Assembly (NCBI GenBank): GCA_019637685.1 | Contig: JAHBVF010000002.1 | Coordinates: 232,938 to 296,937, forward strand | Reading direction: 5' to 3' | Length of the DNA stretch: 64,000 bases | Origin: Caldilineaceae bacterium | GTDB taxonomy: Bacteria; Chloroflexota; Anaerolineae; Caldilineales; Caldilineaceae | Part shown: positions 46,277 through 55,262 of the stretch, in pieces | How positions within the stretch are numbered: the first letter of the stretch is position 1 | How the letters are laid out: each line of letters starts with the position of its first letter | Translations under genes and position numbers: made by a program | Notes under the pieces: generated by a model | Seen by the model: the letters and a program-made list of their open reading frames with translations, nothing else | What the model was told of the DNA's origin: nothing | The model's database searches: none

Positions 46277-47347
46277 CTACGCGGTAACACCGCGCAAATT
46301 CAACTCGCCCGCATAGTGGCAACGCACAAAGTGGCCCTTCTCTACTTCGCGCAGGATGGGTGTCTCTTTTTGGCAGCGGTCCTTGTCGTTATACTGGCAA
46401 CGGGGGTGAAAATAGCAGCCGCTGGGCGGGTTGGCAGGATTCGCCACATCGCCTTCCAGCACAATCGGCTCACCCCGATCCCGCGGGTCGGGCTTGGGCA
46501 CAGCCGAGAGCAGCGCTTCGGTGTAGGGGTGCATGGGCTGGGTGTAGAGTTTTTCTGTTGTTGCGCTCTCCACCAGCATTCCCACATACATTACCGCCAC
46601 CCGGTCGCTGATATGCTCCACAACGCTCAGGTCGTGGGCCACAAAAATGTAGGTCAGATCGAACTGATCCTGCAAGTCTTGCAGCAAATTGAGGATCTGG
46701 GCCTGCACAGACACATCCAGCGCGGAGACCGGCTCGTCCAGCACCATCAACTGGGGGTGGAGGGCCAAGGCGCGGGCCACACCGATGCGCTGGCGTTGGC
46801 CGCCGCTGAAGGCGTGAGGATAGCGGTTCATATACTCCGGGCGCAAGCCGACCACCCGCAGCAGTTCCGCCACCCGATCTTCCAACTCCTGGCCGCTGGC
46901 AACGCCGTGGACCAGCAATGGTTCGCCCACATTTTGCAGCAGGTTCATGCGGGGGTTGAGCGACGAGTACGGGTCCTGAAAGACCATCTGCATATTGCGG
47001 CGATAGCCCTTCATATCGCCCTCTTCCACCTCGGCCAGGTTAATGCGTCCGTGGTCCTGGTCGTCGAACCAGATTTCTCCGCCGGTGGGTACATAGGCCC
47101 GCATAATCACCCGGCCTGTGGTCGTCTTGCCGCAGCCGCTCTCGCCCACCAGACCGAGGGTTTCGCCGGGGCGCACATAAAAGCTTACACCGTCCACGGC
47201 CTTCACATAGCCAACAGTCCGGCTGAAAAGCCCCCGCTTGATGGGGAACCACTTTCGCAGGTCCTTGACTTCAAGCAAAGGTGATTTCTGCTCGCTGGTG
47301 GCAGAAGATGGGGTAGTTGTCGGGTCGATCACTTTGGGCTGGCTCAA
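46277..47347 (-). CDS. Opp/Dpp-type ABC ATPase, OppF-like
   Basis: A 356-residue ATP-binding subunit. Walker A GESGCGKT is at about 69-76, the ABC signature is [15 protein letters not shown] and Walker [13 protein letters not shown]. The C-terminus carries the OppF/DppF-type [11 protein letters not shown]ys-containing extension. The best start is a TTG at 47347 (reading SQPKVID), seven bases after AGGAGACAG; the frame is open 28 codons further but without support. With the OppD-like ATPase at 38498 it should form the ATPase heterodimer for systems A and B. First importer gene of the operon. Confidence 0.92.
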   Translation of the reverse strand: MSQPKVIDPTTTPSSATSEQKSPLLEVKDLRKWFPIKRGLFSRTVGYVKAVDGVSFYVRPGETLGLVGESGCGKTTTGRVIMRAYVPTGGEIWFDDQDHGRINLAEVEEGDMKGYRRNMQMVFQDPYSSLNPRMNLLQNVGEPLLVHGVASGQELEDRVAELLRVVGLRPEYMNRYPHAFSGGQRQRIGVARALALHPQLMVLDEPVSALDVSVQAQILNLLQDLQDQFDLTYIFVAHDLSVVEHISDRVAVMYVGMLVESATTEKLYTQPMHPYTEALLSAVPKPDPRDRGEPIVLEGDVANPANPPSGCYFHPRCQYNDKDRCQKETPILREVEKGHFVRCHYAGELNLRGVTA

Positions 47348-47399
47348 CTGCCTGTCTCCTGAGAAATGGATGACAATAACGTGGGATGAGTGCCGTATC

Positions 47400-47759
47400 C
47401 TACAATGCGTGGATGAGATACGACAGAGCAATCACAATTAACGGAATGGCAAAAAGTCGTCTGGAGTAGAGAAGAAAGCGGCCTTTCTCTACTCCTTTGC
47501 GCAAATATCCTTCGGAAAGAAAGATACCTACCACCCAGGCCCCGCCCATCAGCCAGACGGAACCCCGGTCTATGGCCCGTAGCTGCCAGGGATCAACCCG
47601 CCCGAAGAAAATGTCGTCGACCAGATTGGTGCGCACCAGCCAAATGGCCCAAAAAGAGAGACCGCAAAAGAGAAACCAAAGCAGATAGGCTGCGATATAT
47701 CGCAGCACTTTCCCCCACTCAAGAGAGTCTGAATCGGTTTTGGCCGACCCATTATTCAT
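47400..47759 (-). CDS. Small membrane protein, hypothetical
   Basis: A 119-residue protein with three hydrophobic segments (about 20-42, 62-80 and 98-118) after an acidic, Ser-rich N-terminus. I recognise no family. AAAGGATA lies six bases before the ATG. It is the first gene on the minus strand after a candidate promoter at 47978-48006 and is followed by the OppF-like ATPase gene, so it may be the leader gene of the importer operon. Confidence 0.62.
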   Translation of the reverse strand: MNNGSAKTDSDSLEWGKVLRYIAAYLLWFLFCGLSFWAIWLVRTNLVDDIFFGRVDPWQLRAIDRGSVWLMGGAWVVGIFLSEGYLRKGVEKGRFLLYSRRLFAIPLIVIALSYLIHAL

Positions 47760-47977
47760 GCGTATATCCTTTGGAAACCCGCAGATCGAATCTATTTGGG
47801 ATATACGGAGATTCGGATTTGTCTGCGAAAGAGTATTAGGTTGCGCTTGTGGCGGTGAACAACGACTACGTGCATTGGCCCGAAACAGGCGAATTTTCTG
47901 CCAGATTGTGGGGACGGGCTGCAAATAATCGAGACGGACAATCGGGATTGAGTCATAGAAGAGGCTCTATATTCGAT

Positions 47978-48006
47978 AAAATATCCTAATTCTCGGCGGC
48001 TGTCAA
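47978..48006 (-). promoter_or_regulatory. Candidate sigma-70 promoter of the importer operon
   Basis: On the minus strand a perfect TTGACA (48006-48001), 17 bases and TATTTT (47983-47978) lie about 220 bases before the small membrane protein gene that heads the importer cluster. Confidence 0.5.
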
Positions 48007-48095
48007 ATGGGCATCAGGCGTTCTCAGGCGTTCTCGCAGGGGAATCGTGTCAAACGTTCAGGTTTTCTTACTGTTTACAGGGTCGCTGCTCAGGC

Positions 48096-48152
48096 GCGAC
48101 GCGCTCGCCAGGAGAATATTTCTGTGCAAAGATTGTGTGGCGAGCGCGTCGC
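48096..48152. repeat. 15-bp perfect hairpin
   Basis: GCGACGCGCTCGCCA (48096-48110) and TGGCGAGCGCGTCGC (48138-48152) are perfect arms; outer CTGTTTA and TAAACAG extend the fold. It lies upstream of the dehydratase promoter. Confidence 0.65.
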
Positions 48153-48272
48153 ATCCACAGCCTAAACAGTCACTTTTCAGCCAAAGCAAAGGGAGCGAGG
48201 GCCAATCCAGCGTCACAAAATGCCCTGCGTGTACGCGCCCAGGATCAAGAATGCTCGCCCCGGTTTCAGCGC

Positions 48273-48301
48273 TTGCATCCAAAGCCTGACGCCGGTATAC
48301 T
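48273..48301 (+). promoter_or_regulatory. Candidate sigma-70 promoter of the dehydratase gene
   Basis: TTGCAT, a 17-base spacer and TATACT end 47 bases before the ATG at 48348. Four or five of six positions match in each box. Confidence 0.55.
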
Positions 48302-48347
48302 CCCCCTGTGCGGCAGTTTCCCCTACACCACTGGAAAGAACCCCCCT

Positions 48348-49484
48348 ATGAAAATCACCGAAATCAAAACCTATCTGATGAATGCGGGCGTGGCCGGCGG
48401 CGGCTGGCAAAAACGCAACTGGCTCTTTGTCAAAATTTTCACCGACGAAGGCATCTATGGCGTGGGCGAAGCCAGCGGCTGGCCTCGGGTGGTCGAGACC
48501 GCCATCCACGACCTGGCCCCCCTTCTCATCGGCGAAGATCCCTTCGCCATTGAAAAACTCTGGCAGAAGCTCTTTATCGCTATGATGGGCCACGGCATGA
48601 CCGGTATTGTCGGCGGTGGCGCGCTCACCGGTATCGACATGGCCCTGTGGGACATCAAAGGCAAAGCCCTGGGCGTGCCCGTCTATGAATTGCTGGGCGG
48701 CAAAATGCGTGACACCATTCGTCTCTATGCCCACGCCCACACACCGGAACGCTCTATAGAGTTGGTAGAGCGCGGCTTCACTGGTCTCAAAACCGGCGGC
48801 GTTGTTGACCCGCTGCAACGGATTAAGTGTATCCGCGAGGCAGTGGGTCCGCATGTGGACCTGATGGCGGATGTCCACGGCCCGCCCTGGCTGACAGTGC
48901 CCGACGCCATCCGTCTGGGCAAGGCATTGGAAGAGTACGACCTGCTCTTCTACGAAGACCCGGTGGCCCCGGACAATATCGAGAATATCGCCAAAGTGGC
49001 CCGGGCCGTCAATCTGCCCATTGCCGCGGGCGAACGCCACGCCACCATCTACGGCGTGCGCGAGCTGATTGAACGGGAGATTGTGGATGTGATCCAGCCG
49101 GACACCGGCCGCGCGGGTGGTCTGTTGCAGATGAAGAAACAGGCCGCGATGGCAGAAGCCCACGGCATTGGCTTTGCCCCCCACGACGGCTCCCTGGGGC
49201 CTGTGGCCGAGATGGCCGCGGTTCATCTGCTCAGCACTTTGCCCAATTTCCTCATTCTGGAACATCTGGAAGATGACGCGCCCCAGCGCTATGAGGTGAT
49301 GCAACCCCAGCCCACAATCGTCAACGGCGCGATTGTGGTGCCCAATACGCCCGGTCTTGGCATTGACATTGTGGAGGACGCCATTGTCCACTACCCATCC
49401 ACGGGCAATATTTCCGACCCACAGATGGACGAATATGTCTACGTGCAGGCCAAGTCTGGCCGGGCCGCCTGGCTGAAGGACTGA
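48348..49484 (+). CDS. Enolase-superfamily sugar-acid dehydratase (galactonate dehydratase-like)
   Basis: A 378-residue member of the mandelate racemase/muconate lactonizing family. The capping domain MKITEIKTYLMNAG and the lid segment ALWDIKGKALGVPVYELLGG are typical. Likely metal ligands are the Asp in DLMADVHGP, the Glu in LFYEDPVAPDN and the Glu in IAAGERHATIYG, and a catalytic His is suggested by APHDGSLGP. The pattern is closest to D-galactonate-type dehydratases, but the exact sugar acid is not fixed. The next gene is an RraA-like protein 47 bases downstream, which could cleave or process the 2-keto-3-deoxy product. Confidence 0.82.
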   Translation: MKITEIKTYLMNAGVAGGGWQKRNWLFVKIFTDEGIYGVGEASGWPRVVETAIHDLAPLLIGEDPFAIEKLWQKLFIAMMGHGMTGIVGGGALTGIDMALWDIKGKALGVPVYELLGGKMRDTIRLYAHAHTPERSIELVERGFTGLKTGGVVDPLQRIKCIREAVGPHVDLMADVHGPPWLTVPDAIRLGKALEEYDLLFYEDPVAPDNIENIAKVARAVNLPIAAGERHATIYGVRELIEREIVDVIQPDTGRAGGLLQMKKQAAMAEAHGIGFAPHDGSLGPVAEMAAVHLLSTLPNFLILEHLEDDAPQRYEVMQPQPTIVNGAIVVPNTPGLGIDIVEDAIVHYPSTGNISDPQMDEYVYVQAKSGRAAWLKD

Positions 49485-49531
49485 CGAAACGCGCCGCACA
49501 TCAACGACTCACCAAAAGGAACACATAGCCT

Positions 49532-50260
49532 ATGTCCGCTTCTCCCCGTCCCCACCTGCTCTCGGACGAAGCCAAAGAAAAGCTACGCCTGGTCTCCACG
49601 GCCACGCTGACTTCCCAGTTGCAGAAACACGGCTTCCGAAACACTTTTTTGGCTGGGCTGTATCCCTTGCGCCCGGATATGCGGATGGTGGGCTACGCCT
49701 TTACTCTCCGTTTTATTCCCGCGCGGGAAGACCTGGCCGACGAACTCTATGACAACACAAAAAATATCCAGCGGCTGGCTGTAGAGGCGGTCGGCCCGGA
49801 GGATGTGGTGGTGATCGACGCCCGGGGCGAGATCGGCGCGGCCTCCTTCGGCCACATTCTGGGCACACGCATCACAATGCGCGGCGCGGCCGGGCTGGTG
49901 ACCGACGGTGCGCTGCGGGACACACCCGGCTTTCGCGAGCTGGCCCTGCCCTCGTATATCCGGGCAGCCCACGCCACCACCTCCTTTGTCGTCCACCATC
50001 CAGCCGAGATGCAGGTTGCCATCGGCTGCGCGGGGGTGGCTGTTGTGCCGGGCGATGTGATCGTGGGCGACGGCGAAGGGGTGGTCGTGCTCCCCAGCCA
50101 GATAGCCGAATCCGTGGCCCACGCCGCCCACGAACAGGAAATCCGTGAGGAATTCTTCTTACAGAAGATCGCCAATGGCGCGAGTATCATCGGTACATAC
50201 CCCCCGAACGAAGCAACCTTGTCCGAATTTGAACGTTGGCGTAAAGAGAAAGATATTTGA
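49532..50260 (+). CDS. RraA-like / HMG aldolase family protein
   Basis: A 242-residue protein of the family that includes RraA, an RNase E regulator in E. coli, and 4-hydroxy-4-methyl-2-oxoglutarate/4-carboxy-4-hydroxy-2-oxoadipate aldolases. The signature RGAAGLVTDGALRDTPGF contains the Arg and Asp residues that hold substrate and metal in the aldolases, so an aldolase or lyase role is more likely here. Paired with the sugar-acid dehydratase gene, it may cleave a 2-keto-3-deoxy acid. AAAGGAACA precedes the ATG. The RNA-binding role of RraA is not expected in this context. Confidence 0.83.
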   Translation: MSASPRPHLLSDEAKEKLRLVSTATLTSQLQKHGFRNTFLAGLYPLRPDMRMVGYAFTLRFIPAREDLADELYDNTKNIQRLAVEAVGPEDVVVIDARGEIGAASFGHILGTRITMRGAAGLVTDGALRDTPGFRELALPSYIRAAHATTSFVVHHPAEMQVAIGCAGVAVVPGDVIVGDGEGVVVLPSQIAESVAHAAHEQEIREEFFLQKIANGASIIGTYPPNEATLSEFERWRKEKDI

Positions 50261-50863
50261 CTCTACTGCAAAAAGCCTTTTGAGCCACTGGTAGACACGG
50301 ATAAACGCTGATAAACAGAAGGATTCTCTCCTGAAATTCTCTGCGACTCCGCGTCTCCGCGGGAGAAATTGGCCTTTTTGCAGTGGACTCATATTTAACC
50401 ATCCAAGAGTCGGCTGCCAAAGGCCTACAGACCACCGCGGAGACGCGGGGATCGCGGAGTTACGCGGCGGTTTTCTCCTGAATCTCTCTGCGAAACTCCG
50501 CACACTCTGCGCTCCCGCGGTGAAATGGGCCTTTTTGCAGTGGAGTCATCCAAGGAAAGTATGACTTGCCGCAAAGCCCCTTGAATTTCAGGTCGAATCG
50601 AGGGCTTGCCGCAATTTTTGCCAGTTGACGCCTATTTGATTCTCTGTTATAGTTTGCCCGCATACTGATGTCAGGGTTTTGTCTGCGGACAGAACACCCC
50701 TAACCTGATAGATAGATTCTGTCCAACTTTTTTTGTGCCCCAGTAGTTCGAGTAACAAATGTGTTGCCCGCGACAGCGATCTTTTTGTTGTCGTGCCCTC
50801 AGACGCTCTCGCGTTTGGTTTTCCCTATCTTTGTTCCATTTGCATGTCTTAAGGAGGCAAACT
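50261..50863. other. Repeat-rich spacer without genes
   Basis: This 603-base gap holds several imperfect inverted repeats. CTGCAAAAAGCC near 50266 faces GGCCTTTTTGCAG near 50372 and again near 50530; words such as CCGCGGAGACGCGG also recur in both orientations. They look like intergenic hairpin repeats and may end the upstream transcript. The strong promoter at 50625-50653 follows. No credible gene was seen. Confidence 0.6.
50625..50653 (+). promoter_or_regulatory. Sigma-70 promoter of the second sugar ABC operon
   Basis: TTGACG (50625-50630), exactly 17 bases, then TATAGT (50648-50653). Both boxes match consensus at five of six positions. It lies 210 bases before the binding-protein GTG, leaving a long leader that may carry further control. 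Confidence 0.7.
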
Positions 50864-52285
50864 GTGGACCGAAAGACCCTGTCACGACGTTCCTTTCTGC
50901 GATTGGCCGGTGGTGCCATCGGCGTAACGGCCCTGGCCGCGTGCGCACCCCCAGCCGCACCTGCCGCGGCCCCGGCGGCCCCCGCTGCTGGTGATGCTGC
51001 CGCTGCCGCTACAGCAGTTCCCGCCGCCGAGCCTAAGACCCTCTGGGTGCTGCACAAGCAGGACTTCCAGCCCGAGTACAACGACTTTATGCGGGCGCAC
51101 ATTGTACAGTTCGCCGAGTCCAAAGGGCTGACCCTAGATGTCAATTTCACCGCTGGCTTCCAGACTGGCGGCGACCTGACGATGATCGCTGCATCCGTTC
51201 AGGCCGGAGATCCGCCTGATGTCTGGATTGACAACGTTAACCCCTTCCAGCTACAACAGTTGGGCGTGCTACAACCACTGAGCGACCTACAGGCTGAAGT
51301 CAGCGCCAAGTATGGCGAACCCAATCCCCGGCCCAAGAGGGAAACCTTCCTGGATGGCGAGTATATGGGCGTCACTTTGCACTGCCGCAGCGATGGCGGC
51401 TGGGCGCGCAAGGATATTTTTGAAGCAGCCGGTATCGACATTGCGGGCCTGCGTACATTTGAAGAACTGCGTGACGCAGCCATGACCGTCTCCGATGCCG
51501 CCGCCGAAATGTGGGGTTGGGGGATGACTGTCAACCGGGGCGGTGATGGCGGCTATCTGGTCAACCGAGTTCTCAACGGCTGGGGTGCCACTTGGACAGA
51601 CGAAACCGGTGCGAAGGTCACCATCGATTCTCCGGAGGCTGTGACGGCTGTAGAATGGCTGGTAGACACCTATACCAATCCAGCCTGGGAAGCCATGCTG
51701 CCCCCCGGTGTATTAAGCTGGACTGACGGCTCCAACAATGAGGCATATCTGGGTAGTAAGGTTGCCTACACCCAGAATGCCGGTACTGTCTATGCCAAGG
51801 CGGTGATAGATGGCAACCCGGTGGCTCCTGTAACCGCCTATGATCCTCCCAAGGGTGGACCGGTTGTCAAGGACTTCAACGGACTGGGCGGTATGTATAT
51901 GCACTTGATCAAGGGTGCCAAGAGTGCTACCAGTGGCAAAGAATTGATTCTCAGCTTTACAGAAGAGGATGTGCTTAGGGGCCTGTACAAGGCGGCCACA
52001 GCCTACGCCGTGCCTGGCTACGATGCTATGTGGGACTGGGACGAGATCAGCAGCGAACCTATTTCTGTGGCCCTGCAGACCGCAGCCCTGGATCCCTCCG
52101 CCTGGACTGGCCTCTCTTGGCCTGGTCCAAGCACAGCACAAATGGGCGCGGTTGGAACGGCCAGCCTGCACACGGATATGATCGCCAATGTACTCAACGG
52201 CCAGATGACCGCAGCCGAGGCAGTCACGGATGCTGCCGAGAAGTCCATTGCCATCTTCAAAGAGTTCGGCGCTGCCGGCGAATAG
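50864..52285 (+). CDS. ABC sugar-binding lipoprotein (CUT1 type, Tat-exported)
   Basis: A 473-residue family 1 binding protein. The signal has a twin-arginine motif (LSRRSFLRLAG) and a lipobox ALAAC, then an unusually pure Ala/Pro linker (about 30 residues). The mature part contains WVLHKQDFQPEYNDFMRAH and PDVWIDNVNPFQLQQLGVLQPL. The GTG start is selected by AAGGAGG six bases upstream. It feeds the fused permease at 52430 across a gap with a perfect 16-bp hairpin. No ATPase gene follows. Confidence 0.91.
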   Translation: MDRKTLSRRSFLRLAGGAIGVTALAACAPPAAPAAAPAAPAAGDAAAAATAVPAAEPKTLWVLHKQDFQPEYNDFMRAHIVQFAESKGLTLDVNFTAGFQTGGDLTMIAASVQAGDPPDVWIDNVNPFQLQQLGVLQPLSDLQAEVSAKYGEPNPRPKRETFLDGEYMGVTLHCRSDGGWARKDIFEAAGIDIAGLRTFEELRDAAMTVSDAAAEMWGWGMTVNRGGDGGYLVNRVLNGWGATWTDETGAKVTIDSPEAVTAVEWLVDTYTNPAWEAMLPPGVLSWTDGSNNEAYLGSKVAYTQNAGTVYAKAVIDGNPVAPVTAYDPPKGGPVVKDFNGLGGMYMHLIKGAKSATSGKELILSFTEEDVLRGLYKAATAYAVPGYDAMWDWDEISSEPISVALQTAALDPSAWTGLSWPGPSTAQMGAVGTASLHTDMIANVLNGQMTAAEAVTDAAEKSIAIFKEFGAAGE

Positions 52286-52306
52286 GCACAATCAACACGA
52301 GCTAAT

Positions 52307-52355
52307 AGGAACATGCCCGGCGTCCCACCTAATTTGGAGCGCCGGGCATGTTCCT
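52307..52355 (+). promoter_or_regulatory. Stem-loop between binding-protein and fused-permease genes
   Basis: AGGAACATGCCCGGCG (52307-52322) and CGCCGGGCATGTTCCT (52340-52355) form a perfect 16-bp stem with a 17-base loop. It is placed like the intercistronic hairpins of the other three ABC operons here. Confidence 0.75.
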
Positions 52356-52429
52356 GCTGGGCTGTCAGCGTACAAGCGCCAGCACCCTGCAGCGAGTGGA
52401 AAGTCAAAACAGGTAAGGAGAGGGGATCT

Positions 52430-54397
52430 ATGAGCCAGACGACCCATACTGGGCCGAATATCGCCACATATCGGCTGCGCAGGGCGACAAGAGCACACCT
52501 ACGCGATATCCTGGGTCGGGATTGGGAAACGGCCTATATCTTCGTCCTACCCACTATTCTGCTGCTGGGTGGACTGATCGCCTATCCCTTTCTAAAAGCA
52601 CTTTACTTGAGCTTCACTAATACGATTTCCCTCGAGACGGGTCCCTTTGTAGGGCTGGCTAACTACACATCCATCTGGGCCGATCGCGTCTTCCGGCAGT
52701 CGGTGAGCAACACGGTGGTCTACACGCTTAGCTCCGTCTTCTTCAAATTCTGGTTGGGGCTGCTAGCCGCTATCCTGCTCAATCGGCTCAAACGCTTTCG
52801 CGAAATACTCACAGCCCTGGTACTCCTGCCCTGGATCGTGCCCTCGATTGTGATTGCCATTACTTGGCGCAATTTACTGGACCCCATCTACGGCGGCGTC
52901 AATCAGTTTTTGCTGCAATTCGGATTGATTGATAAGGGCTTCCCTTGGCTGGGGGACTACAGCACGGCTCTGCCTTCGGTGATTATGGTCAATATCTGGC
53001 AGGGGATTCCCTTTTTCACCATTATGATGTTGGCAGGTCTCAGTTCCATCGATGCCGAACTTTATGAGGCAGCGCGCATCGACGGCGCCAGTGCCTGGCG
53101 GCTCTTTCTGCATGTGACTCTACCCGGCCTGCGCTATGTGATTATCGTGGCCACTCTGCTCTCCACGATCTGGACCTTCAACGGGTTTACAGATGTCTTC
53201 CTGCTCACCAACGGTGGTCCGGCTGGTGCCACTCGCGTCTACTCCATCCTGGCCTTCGAATACGCTGTGCAGGCATTTCGCATCGGGCGCGGTGTGGCCG
53301 TGGCAATGACAATGGCTCCCTTCTTGGGGATCATCATCTTCTTCTTGGGCCAGTATATGTCACCTGGTGGGCAGATCGAAGAGAAGAGTATGGCAGAAAA
53401 GGAGGGGACGGGTGCCCTTCTGGGTACGCTGATTTCCTGGCCCTTTCGCAGAGTGGCACAGTTCTTTCTCGCGCTATTTTGGCTGGTGAACAATGCTGTT
53501 GAGACTCTTTTGGAAAGCCTGGTCCGCGGTATGCGCCGCACGACGAGCCAGAGCAAGCGGGCGTATCGCCCTGGCAGGGGAACAGGCATCTTTGCCGGAG
53601 TCGTTCTCACGCTTATTCTGCTCTTTGAACTGATTCCTTTTTATTGGGTGTTGATCACTGCCTTCAAAACTACAGTTCAATATACGACATTCACGTCGGT
53701 CTTCTGGCCCGAACCCTGGTCCCTGGAGCAATTCAAAATCCTCTTTGGTCCGACCCGGGCCTTCATTCTCTGGTACCAAAACACGATTGTTGTGGCATTG
53801 GTCAGCACTGTGGTCTCTGTAGTGGTAGCATCCTTGGGTGCCTATGGGTTGACCCGGCTGCGTTGGCGGGGCGCAAATTTCTTCAGCAGCATTGTCCTCA
53901 TTGCTTACCTGATGCCACCGGTACTCATGTTTATCCCCATTTATCAGATATTCAGTGCTCTACATCTGACCAATAATTTGGTCGGACTAATGATCGCCTA
54001 TCCCACATTCTCCCTGCCCTTTGCCACCTGGCTGATGATGGGCTACTATGCCTCCATTCCCCAGGAATTGGAGGAAGCTGCCTTAATCGACGGCTGCAAC
54101 CACTTTGAAGCTTGGTATCGCATTGTGTTGCCCTTGGCCGCACCGGCGTTGATGGCTGCCTCTCTCTTTTCTATCACCGGGGCCTGGAAAGAATTCATCT
54201 TCGCCTACGTTTTTCTCTCCAAAGAGCGACTCTTGACCCTATCCGTTGGGTTGGCTAAGATGATCGTCGGAGACATATTGCCTTGGGGACAACTGATGGC
54301 CGCAGCCCTGCTAATGGCCATTCCCGTTGTCATCCTCTATTCTGTCGGCCAGCGTTTTATGGTGGCTGGTTTGACCGCCGGTGCGGTGAAGGGGTAA
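52430..54397 (+). CDS. Fused MalF-MalG-type sugar ABC permease
   Basis: A 655-residue protein with two complete CUT1 permease domains. The first (about 1-315) has six helices and the EAA loop AELYEAARIDGASAWRLFLH; the second (about 385-655) has the EAA loop QELEEAALIDGCNHFEAWYR and the typical MalG-like end QRFMVAGLTAGAVKG. A linker of about 70 residues with a hydrophobic part (RVAQFFLALFWLVNNAV) joins them, so at least one extra membrane crossing or re-entrant stretch is likely. Elsewhere in this window the same functions are two separate genes (8511 and 9462). Start at MSQTTHTG follows GGAGAGG. Ligand unknown. Confidence 0.92.
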   Translation: MSQTTHTGPNIATYRLRRATRAHLRDILGRDWETAYIFVLPTILLLGGLIAYPFLKALYLSFTNTISLETGPFVGLANYTSIWADRVFRQSVSNTVVYTLSSVFFKFWLGLLAAILLNRLKRFREILTALVLLPWIVPSIVIAITWRNLLDPIYGGVNQFLLQFGLIDKGFPWLGDYSTALPSVIMVNIWQGIPFFTIMMLAGLSSIDAELYEAARIDGASAWRLFLHVTLPGLRYVIIVATLLSTIWTFNGFTDVFLLTNGGPAGATRVYSILAFEYAVQAFRIGRGVAVAMTMAPFLGIIIFFLGQYMSPGGQIEEKSMAEKEGTGALLGTLISWPFRRVAQFFLALFWLVNNAVETLLESLVRGMRRTTSQSKRAYRPGRGTGIFAGVVLTLILLFELIPFYWVLITAFKTTVQYTTFTSVFWPEPWSLEQFKILFGPTRAFILWYQNTIVVALVSTVVSVVVASLGAYGLTRLRWRGANFFSSIVLIAYLMPPVLMFIPIYQIFSALHLTNNLVGLMIAYPTFSLPFATWLMMGYYASIPQELEEAALIDGCNHFEAWYRIVLPLAAPALMAASLFSITGAWKEFIFAYVFLSKERLLTLSVGLAKMIVGDILPWGQLMAAALLMAIPVVILYSVGQRFMVAGLTAGAVKG

Positions 54398-54452
54398 GAT
54401 TCGGATACGAGTCGGGCTGGCATCAACATAGGAATCTAACGCATGAAACTAC

Positions 54453-54486
54453 AAAAAAGGGGGAGCCGATGGGTTCTCCCCTTTTT
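54453..54486 (+). terminator. Rho-independent terminator
   Basis: AAAAAAGGGGGAG (54453-54465) pairs with CTCCCCTTTTT (54476-54486) apart from one bulged G, and the right arm provides the T-tract. It closes the second sugar ABC operon, 56 bases after the permease stop. Confidence 0.75.
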
Positions 54487-54544
54487 GATCAATCGGGTCA
54501 ACCCCAATTTTTTGAAAATCCCTCACGAAAAGGCGCGATATCCG

Positions 54545-55246
54545 ATGACACCCAGCACTTCCATTTCAAACCCTTTGCCCGTCGGTCCGCTGGTCATACC
54601 GATTGACAACCCCATCCCGCCCCGTTGCCAGATATATACGGGGCAGTTTGTCACACTGACACCGGTCGATCCAGCGGCGGACATTGCCGAACTCTACGCG
54701 GCCAGCCACGGCGACCCGGTGCGCGAGCAGTTGTGGACGTATATGCCCTACGGTCCTTTTGTGGATCAAGCGGCCATGCAGAACTGGCTGGAGCAGTGCC
54801 AAGCGTCCATTGACCCACTCTTTCTTACAGTGACAGATCGGGACGCGGGGCAGCGGGTGGGGGTTGTGAGCTTCCTCAATATCGTGGCGAGCCAACGCCG
54901 GGTGGAACTGGGCCACATCTGGTATGCACCGGAGGCCCAGCGCACGAAAATCAACACGGAATCTATCTATCTGATGCTCTGTGAGTCCTTCGACTACCTG
55001 CACTACCGACGGGTGGAGTGGAAGTGCGATAGCCTCAATGCCCGCTCGCGCGCGGCCGCGCTGCGCCTGGGCTTTCAATACGAGGGCATCTTTCGCCAGC
55101 ATCTGATTGTGCGCGGCCGCAATCGGGACACAGCCTGGTTTGCCATGACCGACGGAGACTGGCCGCGCATCAAAGCCAATCTGGAGCGCTGGCTCTATAC
55201 GGATGAAGCAGGTTTGTCCCTGGCGGAGATGAACCGGCAATTGTAA
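54545..55246 (+). CDS. GNAT-family N-acetyltransferase
   Basis: A 233-residue protein like RimJ/RimL-type acetyltransferases, which transfer acetyl from acetyl-CoA to an amine. FLNIVASQRRVELGHIWYAPEAQRT covers the beta-4 strand and the start of the acetyl-CoA pyrophosphate-binding helix; SLNARSRAAALRLGFQYEGIFRQHL is the C-terminal motif typical of RimL-like proteins. The substrate could be a protein N-terminus, a small amine or an amino sugar. The start at MTPSTS was chosen for a plausible length; an ATG 34 codons upstream lies inside the terminator region. It is separated from the ABC operon by a terminator and followed by the REP arrays. Confidence 0.85.
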   Translation: MTPSTSISNPLPVGPLVIPIDNPIPPRCQIYTGQFVTLTPVDPAADIAELYAASHGDPVREQLWTYMPYGPFVDQAAMQNWLEQCQASIDPLFLTVTDRDAGQRVGVVSFLNIVASQRRVELGHIWYAPEAQRTKINTESIYLMLCESFDYLHYRRVEWKCDSLNARSRAAALRLGFQYEGIFRQHLIVRGRNRDTAWFAMTDGDWPRIKANLERWLYTDEAGLSLAEMNRQL

Positions 55247-55262
55247 GGGGCGATGATTAATC

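Larger units (their letters stand above)
47760..48347. other. Divergent promoter region without genes
   Basis: This 588-base gap separates the minus-strand importer cluster from the plus-strand dehydratase gene. It contains candidate promoters on both strands and a 15-bp hairpin at 48096-48152. No credible gene was found. Confidence 0.6.
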
